A stretch of 64,000 nucleotides of DNA from Palaemon carinicauda (lineage: Eukaryota; Arthropoda; Malacostraca; Decapoda; Palaemonidae). A program made the translations under genes and the position numbers. Shown here piece after piece: positions 23,301 to 35,556 of the stretch. The notes beneath the pieces were generated by a model. That model saw nothing but the letters and a program-made list of their open reading frames with translations. It did not search any database and was not told where the DNA came from. How positions within the stretch are numbered: position 1 is the first letter of the stretch; the number at the start of each line of letters is the position of its first letter. The stretch spans positions 7,949,161-8,013,160 of the forward strand of contig NC_090735.1 in the NCBI RefSeq assembly GCF_036898095.1, read 5' to 3'.

Positions 23301-24766
23301 AGATCCATCCTTAAAGGCAGACTCCTTGGAACGTCTACCAGCCATTGAAGTACCTCTGTGAACCACTCTCTCGCGGGCCAGAGGGGAGCAACCAACGTCA
23401 ACCTTGTCCCTTCGTGAGAGGCGAACTTCTGCAGTACCTTGTTGATGATCTTGAACGGCGGGAATGCGTACGCGTCCAGGTGAGACCAGTCCAGCAGAAA
23501 AGCATCTATGTGGGCCGCCTCTGGATCTGGGACTGGAGAGCAATAGGTCGGGAGCCTTTTGGTCAACGAGGTGGCAAAGAGGTCTATGGTGGGTTGGCCC
23601 CAAGTCATCCAAAGACTCTTGCACACGTCCTTGTGGAGGGTCCATTCTGTGGGGATCACCTGACCTCTCCGACTGAGACAGTCCGCCAAGACGTTCAAGT
23701 CCCCCTGGATGAATCTTGTCAACAGTGAGATGCCTCGATTTTTTGACCAGATGAGGAGGTCCCTTGCGATGACGAACAGTGTGTGGGAGTGAGTGCCACC
23801 TTGCTTGGAGATGTACGCCAAGGCTGTGGTGTTGTCTGAATTGACTTCTACCACTTTGTTTCGTAGAAGACTCTCGAAACTCGTCAAGGCCAAGTGAACA
23901 GCCAACAGCTCCTTGCAGTTGATGTGCAGGCTCCTCTGATCCGACGTCCAAAGACCCGAACATTCCAGACCGTCCAGAGTCGCTCCCCAACCCAAATCCG
24001 ACGCGTCTGAGAACAACATGTGGTTTGGGTTCTTGACCGCCAGGGACAGACCCTCTCGCAGACTTATGTTGCTGTCCCACCAGTTCAGGCACGTTTTTAC
24101 TGGCTCGGAGATCGGGATTGACACAGCTTCCAAAGTCTTGCCCTTGTTCCAATGGGAGTCTAGATGGAACTGGAGAGGGCGAAGGTGAAGTCTCCCTAGT
24201 GAGATAAATTGTTCCAGGGATGACAGAGTCCCTAGGAGGCTCATCCAACTTCTCACTGAGCAACGGTCTTTTTTTATCATGAGGCGGACTTTGAGCAGGG
24301 CTTGCTCTATCCTGGTGGCAGACGGAAAAGCCCGAAAAACTAGACTGCGAATCTCCATCCCCAAATAGAGAATCGTCTGGGAGGGATTCAGTTGAGACTT
24401 TTCTAAGTTCACCAACAGTCCCAACTCCTTTGCAAGAGCCAACGTCCATTGAAGGTCCTGCAGACAGCGATGACGGGACGACGCTCTGAGAAGCCAGTCG
24501 TCCAGGTACAGGGAGGCTCGAATTCCCGATAAATGAAGGAATTTTGCCACATTCCTCATGAGCCTCGTAAACACGAGAGGAGCAGGGCTGAGGCCGAAGC
24601 ACAGTGCTCGGAACTGGTACACCACATTCCTGTAAACAAACCTCAGATACGGTTGAGAATCCGGGTGTATAGGAATGTGGAAGTACGCATCCTGCAGGTC
24701 GAGAGAGACCATCCAGTCTCCCTCTCTGACCGCTGCTAGGACGGACTTCGTGGTCTCCATCGTAAA
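23072..24766 (-). pseudogene. RT/RNase H of element D, 3' part after the nested insertion
   Basis: Reverse transcriptase and RNase H, cut at its 5' side by element E. In order it shows SLDLQDAYFHIPIHPDSQ (RT catalytic Asp), ALCFGLSPAPLVFTRLM, YLDDWL (active-site box, near 24,490), the RNase H motifs FSDASDLGWGATLDG (Asp), INCKELLAVHLAL (Glu) and VNSDNTTALAYI (Asp), then QPTIDLFAT and YAFPPF. The last two belong to the region that in DIRS elements is often annotated as a Dam-like methyltransferase. The 562-codon frame is unbroken up to the insertion and overlaps YR in another frame. The N-terminal part lies at 31,161-31,613. Confidence 0.9.
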
Positions 24767-25103
24767 ATGTTATTTTCCTTAGTAAAATAAATTTTTGAAT
24801 ATACTTACCCGATGATCATATAGCTGCATCCCTGCTGCCCGACAGAAAAAATCTACGGGAGGAATACGCCAGCGATCGCTATACAGGTGGGGGTGTACAT
24901 CAACAGCGCCATCTGTCAAGTAGGTACTCAAGTACTCGATGTCAACAACGAACCAATTTTCTCCTCTGTCCCACTGGTTCTCTATTGGGGAGGAAGGGTG
25001 GGTCCTTTAATTTATGATCATCGGGTAAGTATATTCAAAAATTTATTTTACTAAGGAAAATAACATTTTTCAATATCAAACTTACCCGATGATCATATAG
25101 CTG
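24767..25103. repeat. Left ITR and ICR of element E
   Basis: The left terminal 55 bases recur inverted at about 25,014-25,066. Bases 25,067-25,103 are the inverse of the right terminus (31,125-31,160). The inner terminal repeat (ATCCCTGCTGCCCGACAGAA onward) is inverted at about 31,000-31,125. Confidence 0.88.
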
Positions 25104-25384
25104 ATTCACACCCAGGGGGGTGGGTAGAGACCAGCATAACAAGTTGACCTTATGAGCTAAGTATTACGTATTTCATTTTAGCAGTTATTCAAAATAACAA
25201 GCATAAAATAAATAAGTACCTGGTAAGGAAGACGACTTGAACAATTACTCTGCCTTTTTAAGTACGTCTTCCTTACTGAGCCTCGCGATCCTCATAGGAT
25301 GCTGAGCGACTCCTAGGAGCTGAAGTATGAAGGGTTGCAACCCATACTAAAGGTCCTCATCAAAACCTCTAATCTAGGCGCTTC

Positions 25385-26640
25385 TCAAGAAATGATTTTG
25401 ACCACCCGCCAAATCAAGTAGGATGCGAAAGGCTTCTTAGCCTTCCGGACAACCCAAAAATATTTCAAGAGAAAGATTAAAAAGGTTCTGGAATTAGGGA
25501 ATTGTAGTGGTGGAGCCCCCACCACTACTGCACTCGTTGCTACGAATGGTCCCAGAGTGTAGCAGTTCTCGTAAAGAGACTGGACATTCGTAAGATAAAA
25601 GACGCGAACACTGATTTGCTTTTCCAATAGGTTGCGTCGAATCTATTTTGCAGAGATCTATTTTGTTTAAAGGTCACGGAAGTTGTGACAGCTCTAACTT
25701 CGTGTGTCCTTACCTTCAGCCAAGCTTGGTCTTCCTCATTCAGAAGGGAATGAGCTTCTCGTATTAACAGTCTGATAAAAATAGGATAAAGAATTCTCTG
25801 ACATAGGCAAAGATGAATTCTTAACTGAACACCATAAAGCTTCAGACGGGCCTCGTAAAGGTTTTAAATAGAACTTAAGAGCTCTTACAGGACATAATAC
25901 TCTTTCTAGTTCATTTCCAACCATACTATAAGTTTGGAATATCGAACGATATTGGTCAAGGCCGAGAAGGCAGCTCGTGTTTGGCTAGAAAACCAAGATG
26001 TAGAACATGTAGCCGTTTCGGATGAGAATCCGATGTTCTTGCTGAAGGCATGAATCTCACTGACTCTTTTAGCTGTGGATAAGCATATCAGGAAAAGAGT
26101 CTTAAAGGTGAGATCTTTCAGGGAGGCTGATTGAAGTGGTTCGAACCTGTCTAACATAAGGAATCTTAGAACCACGTCTAAATTCCAACCAGGTGTAACC
26201 AAACGACGCTCCTTCGTGGTCTCAAAAGACTTAAGGAGGTCCTGTAGATCTTTATTGTTGGAAAGATCTAAGCCTCTGTGACGGAAGACTGATGCCAACA
26301 TGCTTCTGTAACCCTTGATAGTGGGAGCTGAAAGAGATCGCTCTTTCCTCAGATATAAGAGGAAGTCAGCTATTTGAGTTACAGAGGTACTGGTCGAGGA
26401 TACGGATACTGACTTGCACCAGTTTCGGAAGATTTCCCACTTCGATTGGTAGACTCTAAGGGTGGATGTTCTCCTTGCTCTAGCAATCGCTCTGGTTGCC
26501 TCCTTCGAAAAACCTCTAGTTCTCGAGAGTCTTTCGATACTCTGAAGGCAGTGAGACGAAGAGCGTGGAGGCCTTGGAGTACCTTCTTTACGCGTGGCAG
26601 ACGTAGCAGGTCCACCCTTAGGGGAAGAGTTCTGGGAATG
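25385..26640 (-). pseudogene. Tyrosine recombinase of element E, frameshifted
   Basis: The N-terminal two thirds of YR are open (25,906-26,952 in one frame) and include GFSKEATRAIARARRTST, the core-binding segment and the first catalytic Arg (TAKRVSEIHAF). The frame then shifts near 26,010 (after FSSETATC). Downstream pieces are at 25,736-25,924 (VGNELERVLCPVRALKFYL) and 25,385-25,627 (VFYLTNVQSLYENCYTLGPF, the catalytic Tyr region). It is not functional as it stands. Confidence 0.82.
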
Positions 26641-27602
26641 TCTACTAGCCATCGAAGTACCTCGGTAAGTTATTCTCTCGCGGGCCAGAGGGAAGCAACT
26701 AGTGTCAACTTTGTCCCTTCGTGAGAGGCGAACTTCTGCAGTACCTTGTTGACAATCTAGAACGGAGGGAATGCATATAGATCTAGATGAGACCAATCTA
26801 GTCGAAAGGCATCTAAAAGAACTACTGCTGGGTCCGGGATAGGTGAGCAAAGTATTGAGAGCCTCTTGGACATCGAGGTTGCGAAGAGATCTATGGTTGG
26901 CTGGCCCCAGGTGACCCAAAGTCTCTTGCATACATCCTTGTGGAGGGTCCAATATGTTGGAATTATTGTCCCTTCCTACTGCGACAATCTGCTAAGACAT
27001 TCAAGTTGCCTTGGAAGAAACTTGTTACTAGTGAAAAGGCTAGACCTGTTGAACAGGAGAGGAGGACACTTGCAAACTCGTACCATGTCAGAGAGTAGGT
27101 CCCTCCTTGCTAGGAGATGTACATCAAAGCAGGGAGTTGTCCTTTTCACCTCCACTACTTTGCCTTGAAGGAGAGACCTGAAGCTTTTCCAGGTCAGACG
27201 TACTGCCAGAAGCTTCTTGCAGTTGAAATGCATTGTCCTTTGACTCGAGTTCCATAATCCCGAGCATTCCCTACCGCCTAAGGTCGCACCCCAGCCTACG
27301 TCCGATGCGTCTGAGAAGAGAACGTGGTTGGGAGTCTGAACAGTCAGGGGAAGACCCTATCAAAGGTTGATAAAGTCCTTTCATCAAGTCAGACCAGACT
27401 TATCTTCCGGAAACCGGGATCGAGACCGCTTCTAGCGTCTTGTCCTTTTCCAGTGAAGAGCTAGATGAAACCGAAGAGGACGGAGGTGTAGTCTTCCAAG
27501 TGACACCAATTGAACCACGGATGACAGTGTCCTAACCAGACTCATCCACAGCCTGACAGGGCCGTGTTCCTTCTTCAGCATCTTCTGGATGGATAGCAGG
27601 GC
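26641..27602 (-). pseudogene. RNase H remnant of element E with gag fusion
   Basis: This matches the post-YLDD RT tail and RNase H of G in broken frames (for example FNCKKLLAVRLTWKSFRSLL at 26,976-27,233). At 27,432-27,629 the translation MAEQDDQPPALLSIQKMLKK is the same gag-to-RT junction as in element C, with a few substitutions. The catalytic palm with YLDD is absent. Confidence 0.8.
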
Positions 27603-29749
27603 TGGGGGTTGATCGTCTTGTTCAGCCATGTCCTCATCAGAGGGTTCCTCATCCGAAACTGATGAGGAAACGGCAACGGAGTGGGCAACGTCTGACTCGC
27701 TGAATCCGGTCGCACTGGTGGATGCGTGACGGAGCCGGACACAAGATCATGGTACTGCTGCACAGTCTGTGAACTGTCAACCATGGGGAAGCGAGGAAGT
27801 ACAGCGACAACCCGAAACTGTCTAGACTGTCTGGGTTGTGCAGACAACCCCTTATCGGGTTGCTGAGGTTGCCGCACTGCGTCACAAAAAGTCACCTCTG
27901 CTGGTTGTTGAACGTCTTCCCAGTGACACACTGAACGTCCACAACCACCTCTGAGAGTCGCTTAACGTCAACGTGCGACTGGCAACCCACACTGGGTCGC
28001 ACCGGTGGAGGAACCATCTCAACTGGCGGACGTGAGTAGGATACCTCAGCGTCAACAGGGCGTACAACCAACCGGTAGGAAGGTTGTTGGCAAGAAGGTT
28101 CTTCTCCGTAAAAAATTCTCTATCAAGGACTAAGCTTGGACTGCATGTCTTGCAACAAAGCCCAAGGTCTATGGGAGCAGGTGTGGCAACAGACGGGGTT
28201 AGCGACTGAAGCGGAACCATTTACCCTCCCTGGAAGCATGTTATGCTTTAATTAAAGTCCATAGGAGGCTAAGCAGCTTAAGGCTCCTCTCCAAATGACA
28301 GAGTCCTCAAGGGAATATCAGAAGGAGGGAGAACAGCACTTTCTCATCTACAGGAACCATGTCCGAGAAAAGCTAGGTTATCTCAGTGAGGGTTTCACTG
28401 GTGCATAAGCAGCAGACCAGAAGGCAACGTTATGAAACTGCTTGACAGTCTGTGAACTGTCAAAAACTGAACTGTCAACCCCAACAGGTGCGTGAGGACA
28501 TACAGCACTGGTGTATTAGTAGCACACCAGAAGGCAACGTCATGTAACTGGTTGACAGTCTGTGAGTTGGCAACAACCAAAGCTGTGTGGGGAAGCCTCA
28601 ACTCCTGACTGACTAGTTTGCTGCGGGCGAGTGGCGGTAACCACAGTGTGTTGCGGAGGCTGACACACTGTGTCAAAACACGGCAGCTTGTGGTAGCTCA
28701 CGCACGGCAACGGAGTGCTCCGTGTGTCTGTGGGAGTCAGCATGCATCTGGCAGGGTCGACTGCGCATGGGTGGAGGAGCTCTCACAACAAGAGTGTGGG
28801 AGCAGGCAGCCATGCCGGGCGCACAACCGTGGCAGGCTGTAGGCCCACGGGTGCATCGTCAACCTTCTCCGCAGTCTGATTGTGGGAGCTGGCAACAACA
28901 AAAGCGGAGTGCTGGTGCGTGGGAGGGACTGCCGTGGGTTGCGGAGCATGCCGCATTGCGGCAAAACACGGCAGCTTGACAGCACCTTCCCACTGCTGAT
29001 GCGGTAGCTCACGCATGTTAACGGAGGGTGCAGCATGAACATGCGTCTGGCAGGATCGACTGCGCATCGGTGGAGCTCTCACAGGTGGAGTGTGGGAGCA
29101 GGCAGCCGCAGTATCTGCTGAGCGCACAACCGTGGCAGGTTGTAGGTTAACAGGTGCAGTGTCAACCTTCTCAGCACGATACTCCTGCATGAAGGAAGCA
29201 AGCTGAGACTGCATATCTGCAGCATGGACCACTAGGGTCTATAAAAGACGGCAACAAACGGAGCTACTGTCCGTTGTGACTGAGGGTCTAAAACAGTTGG
29301 TGCGGCAACAGACGGAGTTACTGCCTGTTGCGGTACCACCTTGCCTCTCTCGGAAGGTGTGCAGTCGTCGGATGACTGCAGCGAGTCCGGACTGACCCAG
29401 TGGCTACACCTAGGCCGTTGGACTTGCGCGGAAGGGACCGACTTGCACTTAAAAAAACTGCAAGATTTGGTCCATGGTTTCTGCGAGAAACCTCTTCCGC
29501 AGACGAGGAATAAATGGGCTCTCTCGTCTTCGTGTGGGTGGGGTGATCACGTCGGCAACGTGTGTAGATACACCCGAAACCACGGAGCGAAACGTCTGTT
29601 CGTCGATCAAGGCCTGTGGAACCCATAAGTCCTTCGACATTACTTCTCCCCTGGGCTTGGGAGCTTGTAAGAGGTATCGGACTAGGTGAACCACTGGCAC
29701 GAACAGACGAACCCTCGAACGCAACACTGTAACACTTTGCGCATATCAC
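27603..29749 (-). pseudogene. Rearranged gag region of element E
   Basis: Gag-derived blocks in the same order as in C: SQTVQQYHDLVSGSV (27.6-27.9 kb), a second related block at 28.4-28.7 kb (QTVNQLHDVAFWCA), a Gln/His/Pro-rich middle, and the gag middle with SSQAQGRSNVEG (29.3-29.75 kb). Frames are interrupted. The N-terminal Cys-rich domain is absent. Confidence 0.72.
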
Positions 29750-30960
29750 TTTATCACTTTTGATTTTCTGTTAGCACTTATTTCACTGAAATCGAAACTT
29801 TAACTGATTTCTATCTGAAACACGCAATTCTATCCTTCATTAAAAGGTAGTAATTGCGAAAACAGTATGACAATGCAACAGAAAAACATAATTAAAGATA
29901 AAGAATTCAGTGGCTGGAAAAGAGACTAAACACTAGATCAAATAAACTACGTTTAAAATCTCTCACCGCATAAAGCCTGGGAACAAGAATAAAACTCTAG
30001 AAACGTTTTACCTTCTTCCCCTACAGCGACTAGGGAGAAGAGTAAAAAACGAGAACAACGTTACCCGCTTGAACGAAACGTTTATTCTCCTCTCTCTCCC
30101 TCCGTCTCTATCTCTCTCTCTCTTCTCTCTTGACTTAGAACCTGAGAGAAGAGCCCAATTACATATCGTTAAAACATATTATTTGATAAAGGAAAAAACT
30201 GAAAGGTTTCCCAAATAAAAAGTTCCTTTATTTAGAATTTAAACCATTTAAGCTAAGAAAGAATGAACGAAACGCTAGAATCGGTTTACTCTTACTGCAA
30301 CGTGAAACCGTGAAGTACTCTCTCTCTATCGTAACGATAGAGCGCATGTTGAACGTTCTGAACGTCAACAACTGCGGAGACTAAACTAAACGTTAGTTCA
30401 TCTTTGAAAACAGTACGAGACTATCAAAGAAATTCTTTCATAAAACATTAAAATTAAAAAAGTATTAAATTCTTAAAAGGTAAATACGATATGACGGGCT
30501 CAATGTTAATTAACTTCGGTTCCAAGTAAGGACCGCCTACTATTAGGAAAGGTCGCATATAAACAAACATAAAAATTAATTTTTATAAGTTTATAATAAA
30601 TGGAAAGTTAATCGAAGAGGCCTATAAAGGCGGAGAGATATAAAATAAATAGATCTATAACTTGTTAAGCAAAATTACCAAAAACCTAAACACACTTCCG
30701 TCTAAGGGAAGGGTCGGCCATTTAAAAGTGAAAGAGAGTCCATACTCTCTTCGTCACCAACACTTCCGTCTAAGGGAAGGGTCGGCCATTTAAAAGTGAA
30801 AGAGAGTCCATACTCTCTTCATCACCATAATTAAATCTATCCAAAACGAGTTCAAGTTTTGAAATGAAGATAAAACCCTGCATAGCGAAAGCTCAAAACT
30901 GGAATAGTGTACTTCACCAAATCGTTGTGAAAACAAATCCAGTTAGGGACGGCGTATTTA
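29750..30960 (-). repeat. Non-coding 5' module of element E
   Basis: Closely similar to 16,311-17,500 in element C, including a (CT)n run (30,107-30,128) and a 68-bp direct duplication (30,693-30,760 and 30,761-30,827). No open frame of interest. It probably serves as a long leader. Confidence 0.75.
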
Positions 30961-31160
30961 GTAGGTCTTGCGTGTGGCACGACAGAGGGAAAATTGGTTC
31001 GTTGTTGACATCGAGTACTTGAGTACCTACTTGACAGATGGCGCTGTTGATGTACACCCCCACCTGTATAGCGATCGCTGGCGTATTCCTCCCGTAGATT
31101 TTTTCTGTCGGGCAGCAGGGATGCAGCTATATGATCATCGGGTAAGTTTGATATTGAAAA

Positions 31161-31613
31161 TTTTGTTTTTACAACAAAAACGTTGAGCGCACTGACATCC
31201 AGCACTGGCCTCCAACCTCCTGTATGCTTTGGGACTAGGAAGAGACGGTTGTAAAATCCCGGTGATTGAAGGTCCGAGACTTTCACCACCGCTCCCTTCT
31301 CTAGCAACTGAGACACCTGCTGATGTAGAGCTTGTCTCCTTGACTCCTCTCGATACCTGGGAGAGAGGTCTAAAGGAACTGTTACTAGAGGAGGTCTGCG
31401 TACAAAAGGTATTTTGTACCCCTCCTTGAGCAACAACACAGACTCTCGGTCTGCACCCCTCTTCTCCCAGGTCTGCCAGAAGTTGTTCAGTCTGGCCCCT
31501 ACCGCTGTCTGAGGACGTGGGCAGTCAGACTCTGCCACGGGAGGACTTGGATCCTCTCCTCTTGCCTCTTTTACTGTCGGCACGAGCGCCTCCCCTACTG
31601 GGGGCTCTGCCAC
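31161..31613 (-). pseudogene. RT of element D, N-terminal part before the nested insertion
   Basis: This is the first 151 codons of the RT/RNase H gene of D. It matches the start of the RT of G: VGARLNNFWQTWEKRGAD, SPGFYNRLFLVPKHTGGW, RPVLDVSALNVFV. It overlaps the end of gag (31,525-31,613) in a different frame. The frame then runs into element E. The downstream part continues at 24,766. Confidence 0.88.
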
Positions 31614-34110
31614 GAAAGGGCGGGATAAACCTCGTCGCTGGGGTATCGATCTTGGGTCTTACGACATAAGACGATGAAGGAGCACCCTTACGAGCAGACG
31701 TAGCCATCAGGTTGTGGGTATCCTTCTGCACCAGCGAAGCCGCAATATCCTTGATCAACTGCTGAGGAAACAAGTCAGATGACAACGGGGCAAAGAGGAG
31801 CTCCGACCTTTGACAGGGAGTTACTCCTGCCGAAAGGAACGAGCAAAGAGTCTCCCTCTTCTTCAGGACTCCAGCCGTAAAGGTAGCGGCGAGCTCATTG
31901 GAGCCATCACGGATGGCTTTGTCCATGCAGGACATAATAAGCACGGAAACATCCTGGTCGGCCGACGAGATCTTCCTGCTTAAGGCTCCTAGCGACCAAT
32001 CTAAGAAGTTAAAAACTTCGAAGGCCCTGTAAACCCCTTTAAGGAGATGGTCAAGGTCCGAGGAGGACCAATAAACTTTAGAGCGTCTCATGGCCAGGCG
32101 ACGAGGAGAGTCTACTAGGCTTGAGAAGTCTCCCTGGGCAGAGGCAGGAACTCCCAAGCCGAGAACTTCTCCCGTGTCATACCAGACGCTCGCTCTAGAA
32201 GCCAGTTTAAAAGGAGGGAAAGCAAAGGCTGTCTTCCCCCAAACTCCTCCTGGTGATCAACCAGTCGCCTTGCAAACGTAAAGCCCTCTTAGAAGAGCGA
32301 GAGAGCACTAGCTTAGTAAACGAAGGCTTCGAAGCAGCTACGCCTAGCGCAAACTCTGACGGAGGCGAACGAGGAGCAGAAGGTACAAAATGGTCTGGAA
32401 AAAGCTCCTTAAAAATCATGATTTTCTTAAAGTCCATAGAGGGCTGAGCAGCTTTAGGCTCTTCTCCGTCTGACAAACTGCCCAAAGGAATATCAGTAGG
32501 CGGTGGATCAGCAACTTCCTCATCTGAAGGAACCTCGTCCGACAATTGTCGAGTCTCATGAAAAGGAGAGACCTGCCGCGGCGGCAATGCTTGACAGGCA
32601 ATGTCCACAAGCAAAGGAGCAGCAGTAGCAGTCGAGGAAGCGACGTCATGCCGCTGCTGAAAGGACTGAAAACCTTGTGACTGACCAACAACAACAACAG
32701 GAGTTGATGGACGCTCGACGTCACGTGGGAACTGCATTGACTGCCTAGACTGAGCAGTCAAAACAACCTTCGACTGCGGTGCTTGACGCTCAACGTCAAG
32801 TCGAGGCAACTGAGCTGGTTGGCGAACGTCCTGAACGTCAACACGAGACTGCGGCAGCGGCTGAATGTCAACACGAGACTGCGGCAGCGGCTGAAAGTCA
32901 ACACGGGACTGCAGCGAGGGAGGATCCATGTCACGTGACTGACGTGACAAACTACCGACATCACGTTTCAAAGTGCTAACGTCAAAAGGACGAGTAAAAG
33001 CTCGTTTGGGCGGCTGACGGCCAGACTCTCGATCAGCGTAACGGCGAAGCAAAAGCGAAGGATCATCGTGAACCTGCTCATCGTTATACTCCTCCATAAG
33101 GGAGGCAAGCTTAGTCTGCATATCCTGCAGGACAACCCATTTAGGATCAACGGGAGTCGGGACGGGCCGAGACGACGGTAACGTCTGTGTCGGCAAAACA
33201 TTGCCTTTACCGAGACTCTCGGAGCCCGTGTTACGCTTACCTTTAATAGGCGAACAGTCTTCCGACGACTGCAAAGGGTCAGAGCTGTCCCAATGGCTAC
33301 AGCCAGGACGCTGGACCTGTCCTGAAGGGACTGAATTTCGCTTCAAGGGTCTAGAAACCTTGCTCCAAGGTTTCTTTTGCGAAAAGCCTTCGGATGACGA
33401 GGAGAACACAGCCTCGCTCGTCTTATGGTAAGGGCGATCTTGAAGAGAAACGCCCGATACCAAAGAGGGAACGTCTGTACGTTGGTTAAAGCCTCTTGTC
33501 CCCTAAGTCCTACGACATTACTTCTCCCTGGTGCAGGGGAGCCTGAAAGAGGTCTCGGACTAGGGGAGCGACAAGCACGAACAGACGAACCCTCGGTCGC
33601 AACACTAAAAACACTTTGCGCACTTATCACTTTGTCACTACGATTTTCTGATTTGCCACTCTGACACTTTAATAACTTCACATCTGACATGAGTTGGTTA
33701 CGGTCCGAAGCTAAGGATTCAACTTTCTCGCCTAAAGCTTGAATCGCAAGAAACATATCCCGCATGGACGGTTCATGAGTGCTAGTAGAGGGTTCAGGAA
33801 CAACTACTACAGGGGAAGGATTAGGTTCAGGGGCATGGGAGGAGGAAAATTCCAATGACCTAGAGGAGCTTCTCCTCACCCTATCTCTCTCCAGCTTACG
33901 AGAATATTTATCAAATTCAAGCCAGTCGAATTCCGACAAGACCACGCACTCATCACACCGATCTCCTAATTGACAGGTTTTACCCCGGCAATTAGAACAA
34001 ATGGTATGTGGGTCGAGAGAGGCCTTGGGAAGACGTTTGTTACAATCCCTAGCATTACATTTGCGAAATTTAGGTCCAGGGATAGGAGAAGGGTCAGCCA
34101 TATTGAACAA
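31525..34110 (-). pseudogene. gag: gag of element D, two frameshifts
   Basis: The DIRS structural protein in three frame segments. From ATG at 34,110 it has the Cys-rich N-terminus (CNARDCNKR, HTICSNCRGKTC, CDECVV), then a coiled-coil-like segment (ALGEKVESLASDRNQLMSDV). A one-base deletion near 33,500 moves the frame. The next segment (to 32,207) is Gln/Pro-rich with repeated QSRVDVQPLPQ-type motifs and an acidic stretch (DEVPSDEEVADPPPTD). An extra base in the C5 run at about 32,239-32,243 shifts it again. The last segment (31,525-32,157) is the conserved C-terminus (FSSLVDSPRRLAMRRSK, SFLSAGVTPCQRSELL) ending in a basic RG-rich tail. It is otherwise full length. Confidence 0.85.
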
Positions 34111-34289
34111 TCAGAGAAAAATCCAAAACAAATCCAAAGTCATCAACAATAAACACTAGCCAAAAAAGGGTTCAAGAGTTTTAATTGAAGAGAAAAACAC
34201 CCGTCACAGCGAAAGCTCAAAACAACCAAAATAAAGTACTTCACCAAAAATGACGAAAACTCAAGGTCAACAGCGAGCGGAATCAACTT

Positions 34290-34473
34290 GTCGATAAGAC
34301 CGACATAGAAGAACTGGAGCTGTTTACAAGTATATGCGGTATCTGGCCGATAGTCGGCGCTGGTGGGCACACCCGCAACCATCACGGCAATCGCTCGCGA
34401 GTTTTTGGGTTTCTGTCGAGCCGTCCGAGACGTCAGCTATTATATATTCACCGGCTAAGTTTAATATTTAAAA
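34290..34473. repeat. Right ITR of element D
   Basis: Inverted counterpart of the left terminal repeat, with the long match around GGCGCTGGTGGGCACACCCG. Its last 44 bases are mirrored in the ICR at 21,744-21,785. Confidence 0.87.
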
Positions 34474-34841
34474 TTGCATAGTGGTTGCATTGTCAGCCAG
34501 TTATGCTCTTCCACTTGCAGAAAGCAATCTAACAACATATGCACGGGATAACACATACATTTTTCCTCAATGATAATTTTAGAATATTATTATATCTCTT
34601 CTTCTATAAATATTTGCCACTTGTACTAGAAAGGCTGTTCTAGGGAGCAGAATTTGTAGCTGCTTGTTAAATAGAGATACTAAAATCTTGAGTAACTAAC
34701 AGGGTCTGAAAACTTGAACAAGTCGCCTTTTAGTAGAGGGCAAGAGAAAATACGCTACCTTGCATTGGTAAAGGGCAAAGAAGATTCAAAACTAAATTGC
34801 CTGACAATTATTCTTGTAAAATGTTACCCAAGCGGTGAGAA
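34474..34841. other. Short host segment between elements D and F
   Basis: 368 bp of AT-rich sequence with no gene or repeat that I recognise. It separates two large same-orientation DIRS insertions. Confidence 0.6.
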
Positions 34842-35172
34842 ATGTTATTTTTATTAATAAAATAAATTTTTGAATATACTTACCCGATAATCATGTAGCT
34901 GTCAACTCCGTTGCCCGACAGAATTCTATGGAGGGATACGCCAGCTATCACAATACTAGAAGGGGGTGTATTTACCAGCGCCACCTGTAGCCAGGTACTC
35001 AAGTACTTCTTGTTGACACCTCCTCAATTATTCCTCGGTCCACTGGTTCTCTATGGGGAGGAAGGGAGGGTCGATTAAATCATGATTATCGGGTAAGTAT
35101 ATTCAAAAATTTATTTTATTAATAAAAATAACATTTTTCAATATTAAACTTACCCGATAATCATGTAGCTGA
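34842..35172. repeat. Left ITR and ICR of element F
   Basis: The left terminal 60 bases are inverted at about 35,080-35,134, followed directly (35,135-35,172) by the inverse of the right terminus at 41,682-41,718. The inner repeat (CCGTTGCCCGACAGAATTCT) is inverted at about 41,655-41,675. Confidence 0.87.
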
Positions 35173-35556
35173 TTCACACCCAGGGGGGTGGGTGAAAACC
35201 AGTGTACAAGATTAAAGGATAGCTAAGTATCCCATATTTCATATAATCAGTTATCCACAATAACAATGAAATAATAAGTACCTGGTAAGGAAGTCGACTT
35301 GAACCGTTACTCTGCCTTTAATAAGATCGTCTTCCTTACTGAGCGCAGCGTTCCTCTTGGGAGGCTGAATCAACTCAAAGGTGCTAAAGTATACAGGGCT
35401 GCAACCCATACTAAAGGACCTCATCACAACCTTTAACCTTGGCGCTTCTCAAGAAAGAATTGACCACCCGCCAAATCAACAAGGATGTGGAAGGCTTCTT
35501 AGCCGACCGTACAACCCATAAAAAGTATTCAAGAGAAAGGTTAAAAAGTTATGGGA

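Larger units (their letters stand above)
24767..31160 (-). mobile_element. DIRS element E, non-autonomous, nested in RT of element D
   Basis: A 6.39-kb element from ATGTTATTTT (24,767) to ATATTGAAAA (31,160). It interrupts the RT gene of D; the flanks CGTAAA and TTTTGTTTTT join to restore the reading frame length seen in G, with no duplicated bases. The architecture is that of element C: 5' module, gag remnant without Cys-rich domain, direct gag-to-RT fusion lacking the palm, RNase H remnant and broken YR. Its ends (GATGATCATATAGCTGCATC) differ slightly from those of C. Confidence 0.92.
21455..34473 (-). mobile_element. DIRS element D, split by nested element E
   Basis: The left terminus ATGATATTTT is at 21,455 and the right terminus AATATTTAAAA ends at 34,473. 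The ends are of a distinct type (GGTGAATATATAATAGCTG) shared by both termini and the ICR. Without E it is about 6.6 kb and has a complete DIRS gene set: gag (31,525-34,110), RT/RNase H (31,613 down to 31,161, then 24,766 to 23,072) and YR (about 23,300-22,250). Lesions visible: two single-base indels in gag, a nonsense codon and a late frameshift in YR, and the E insertion in RT. Confidence 0.9.

Noticed and set aside
22512..24602. Long minus-strand frame over the RT gene of element D as a separate gene
   Set aside because: Its upstream two thirds are the alternate-frame shadow of RT/RNase H; only the end is the recombinase. Retained as a finding about overlap, not as a gene.
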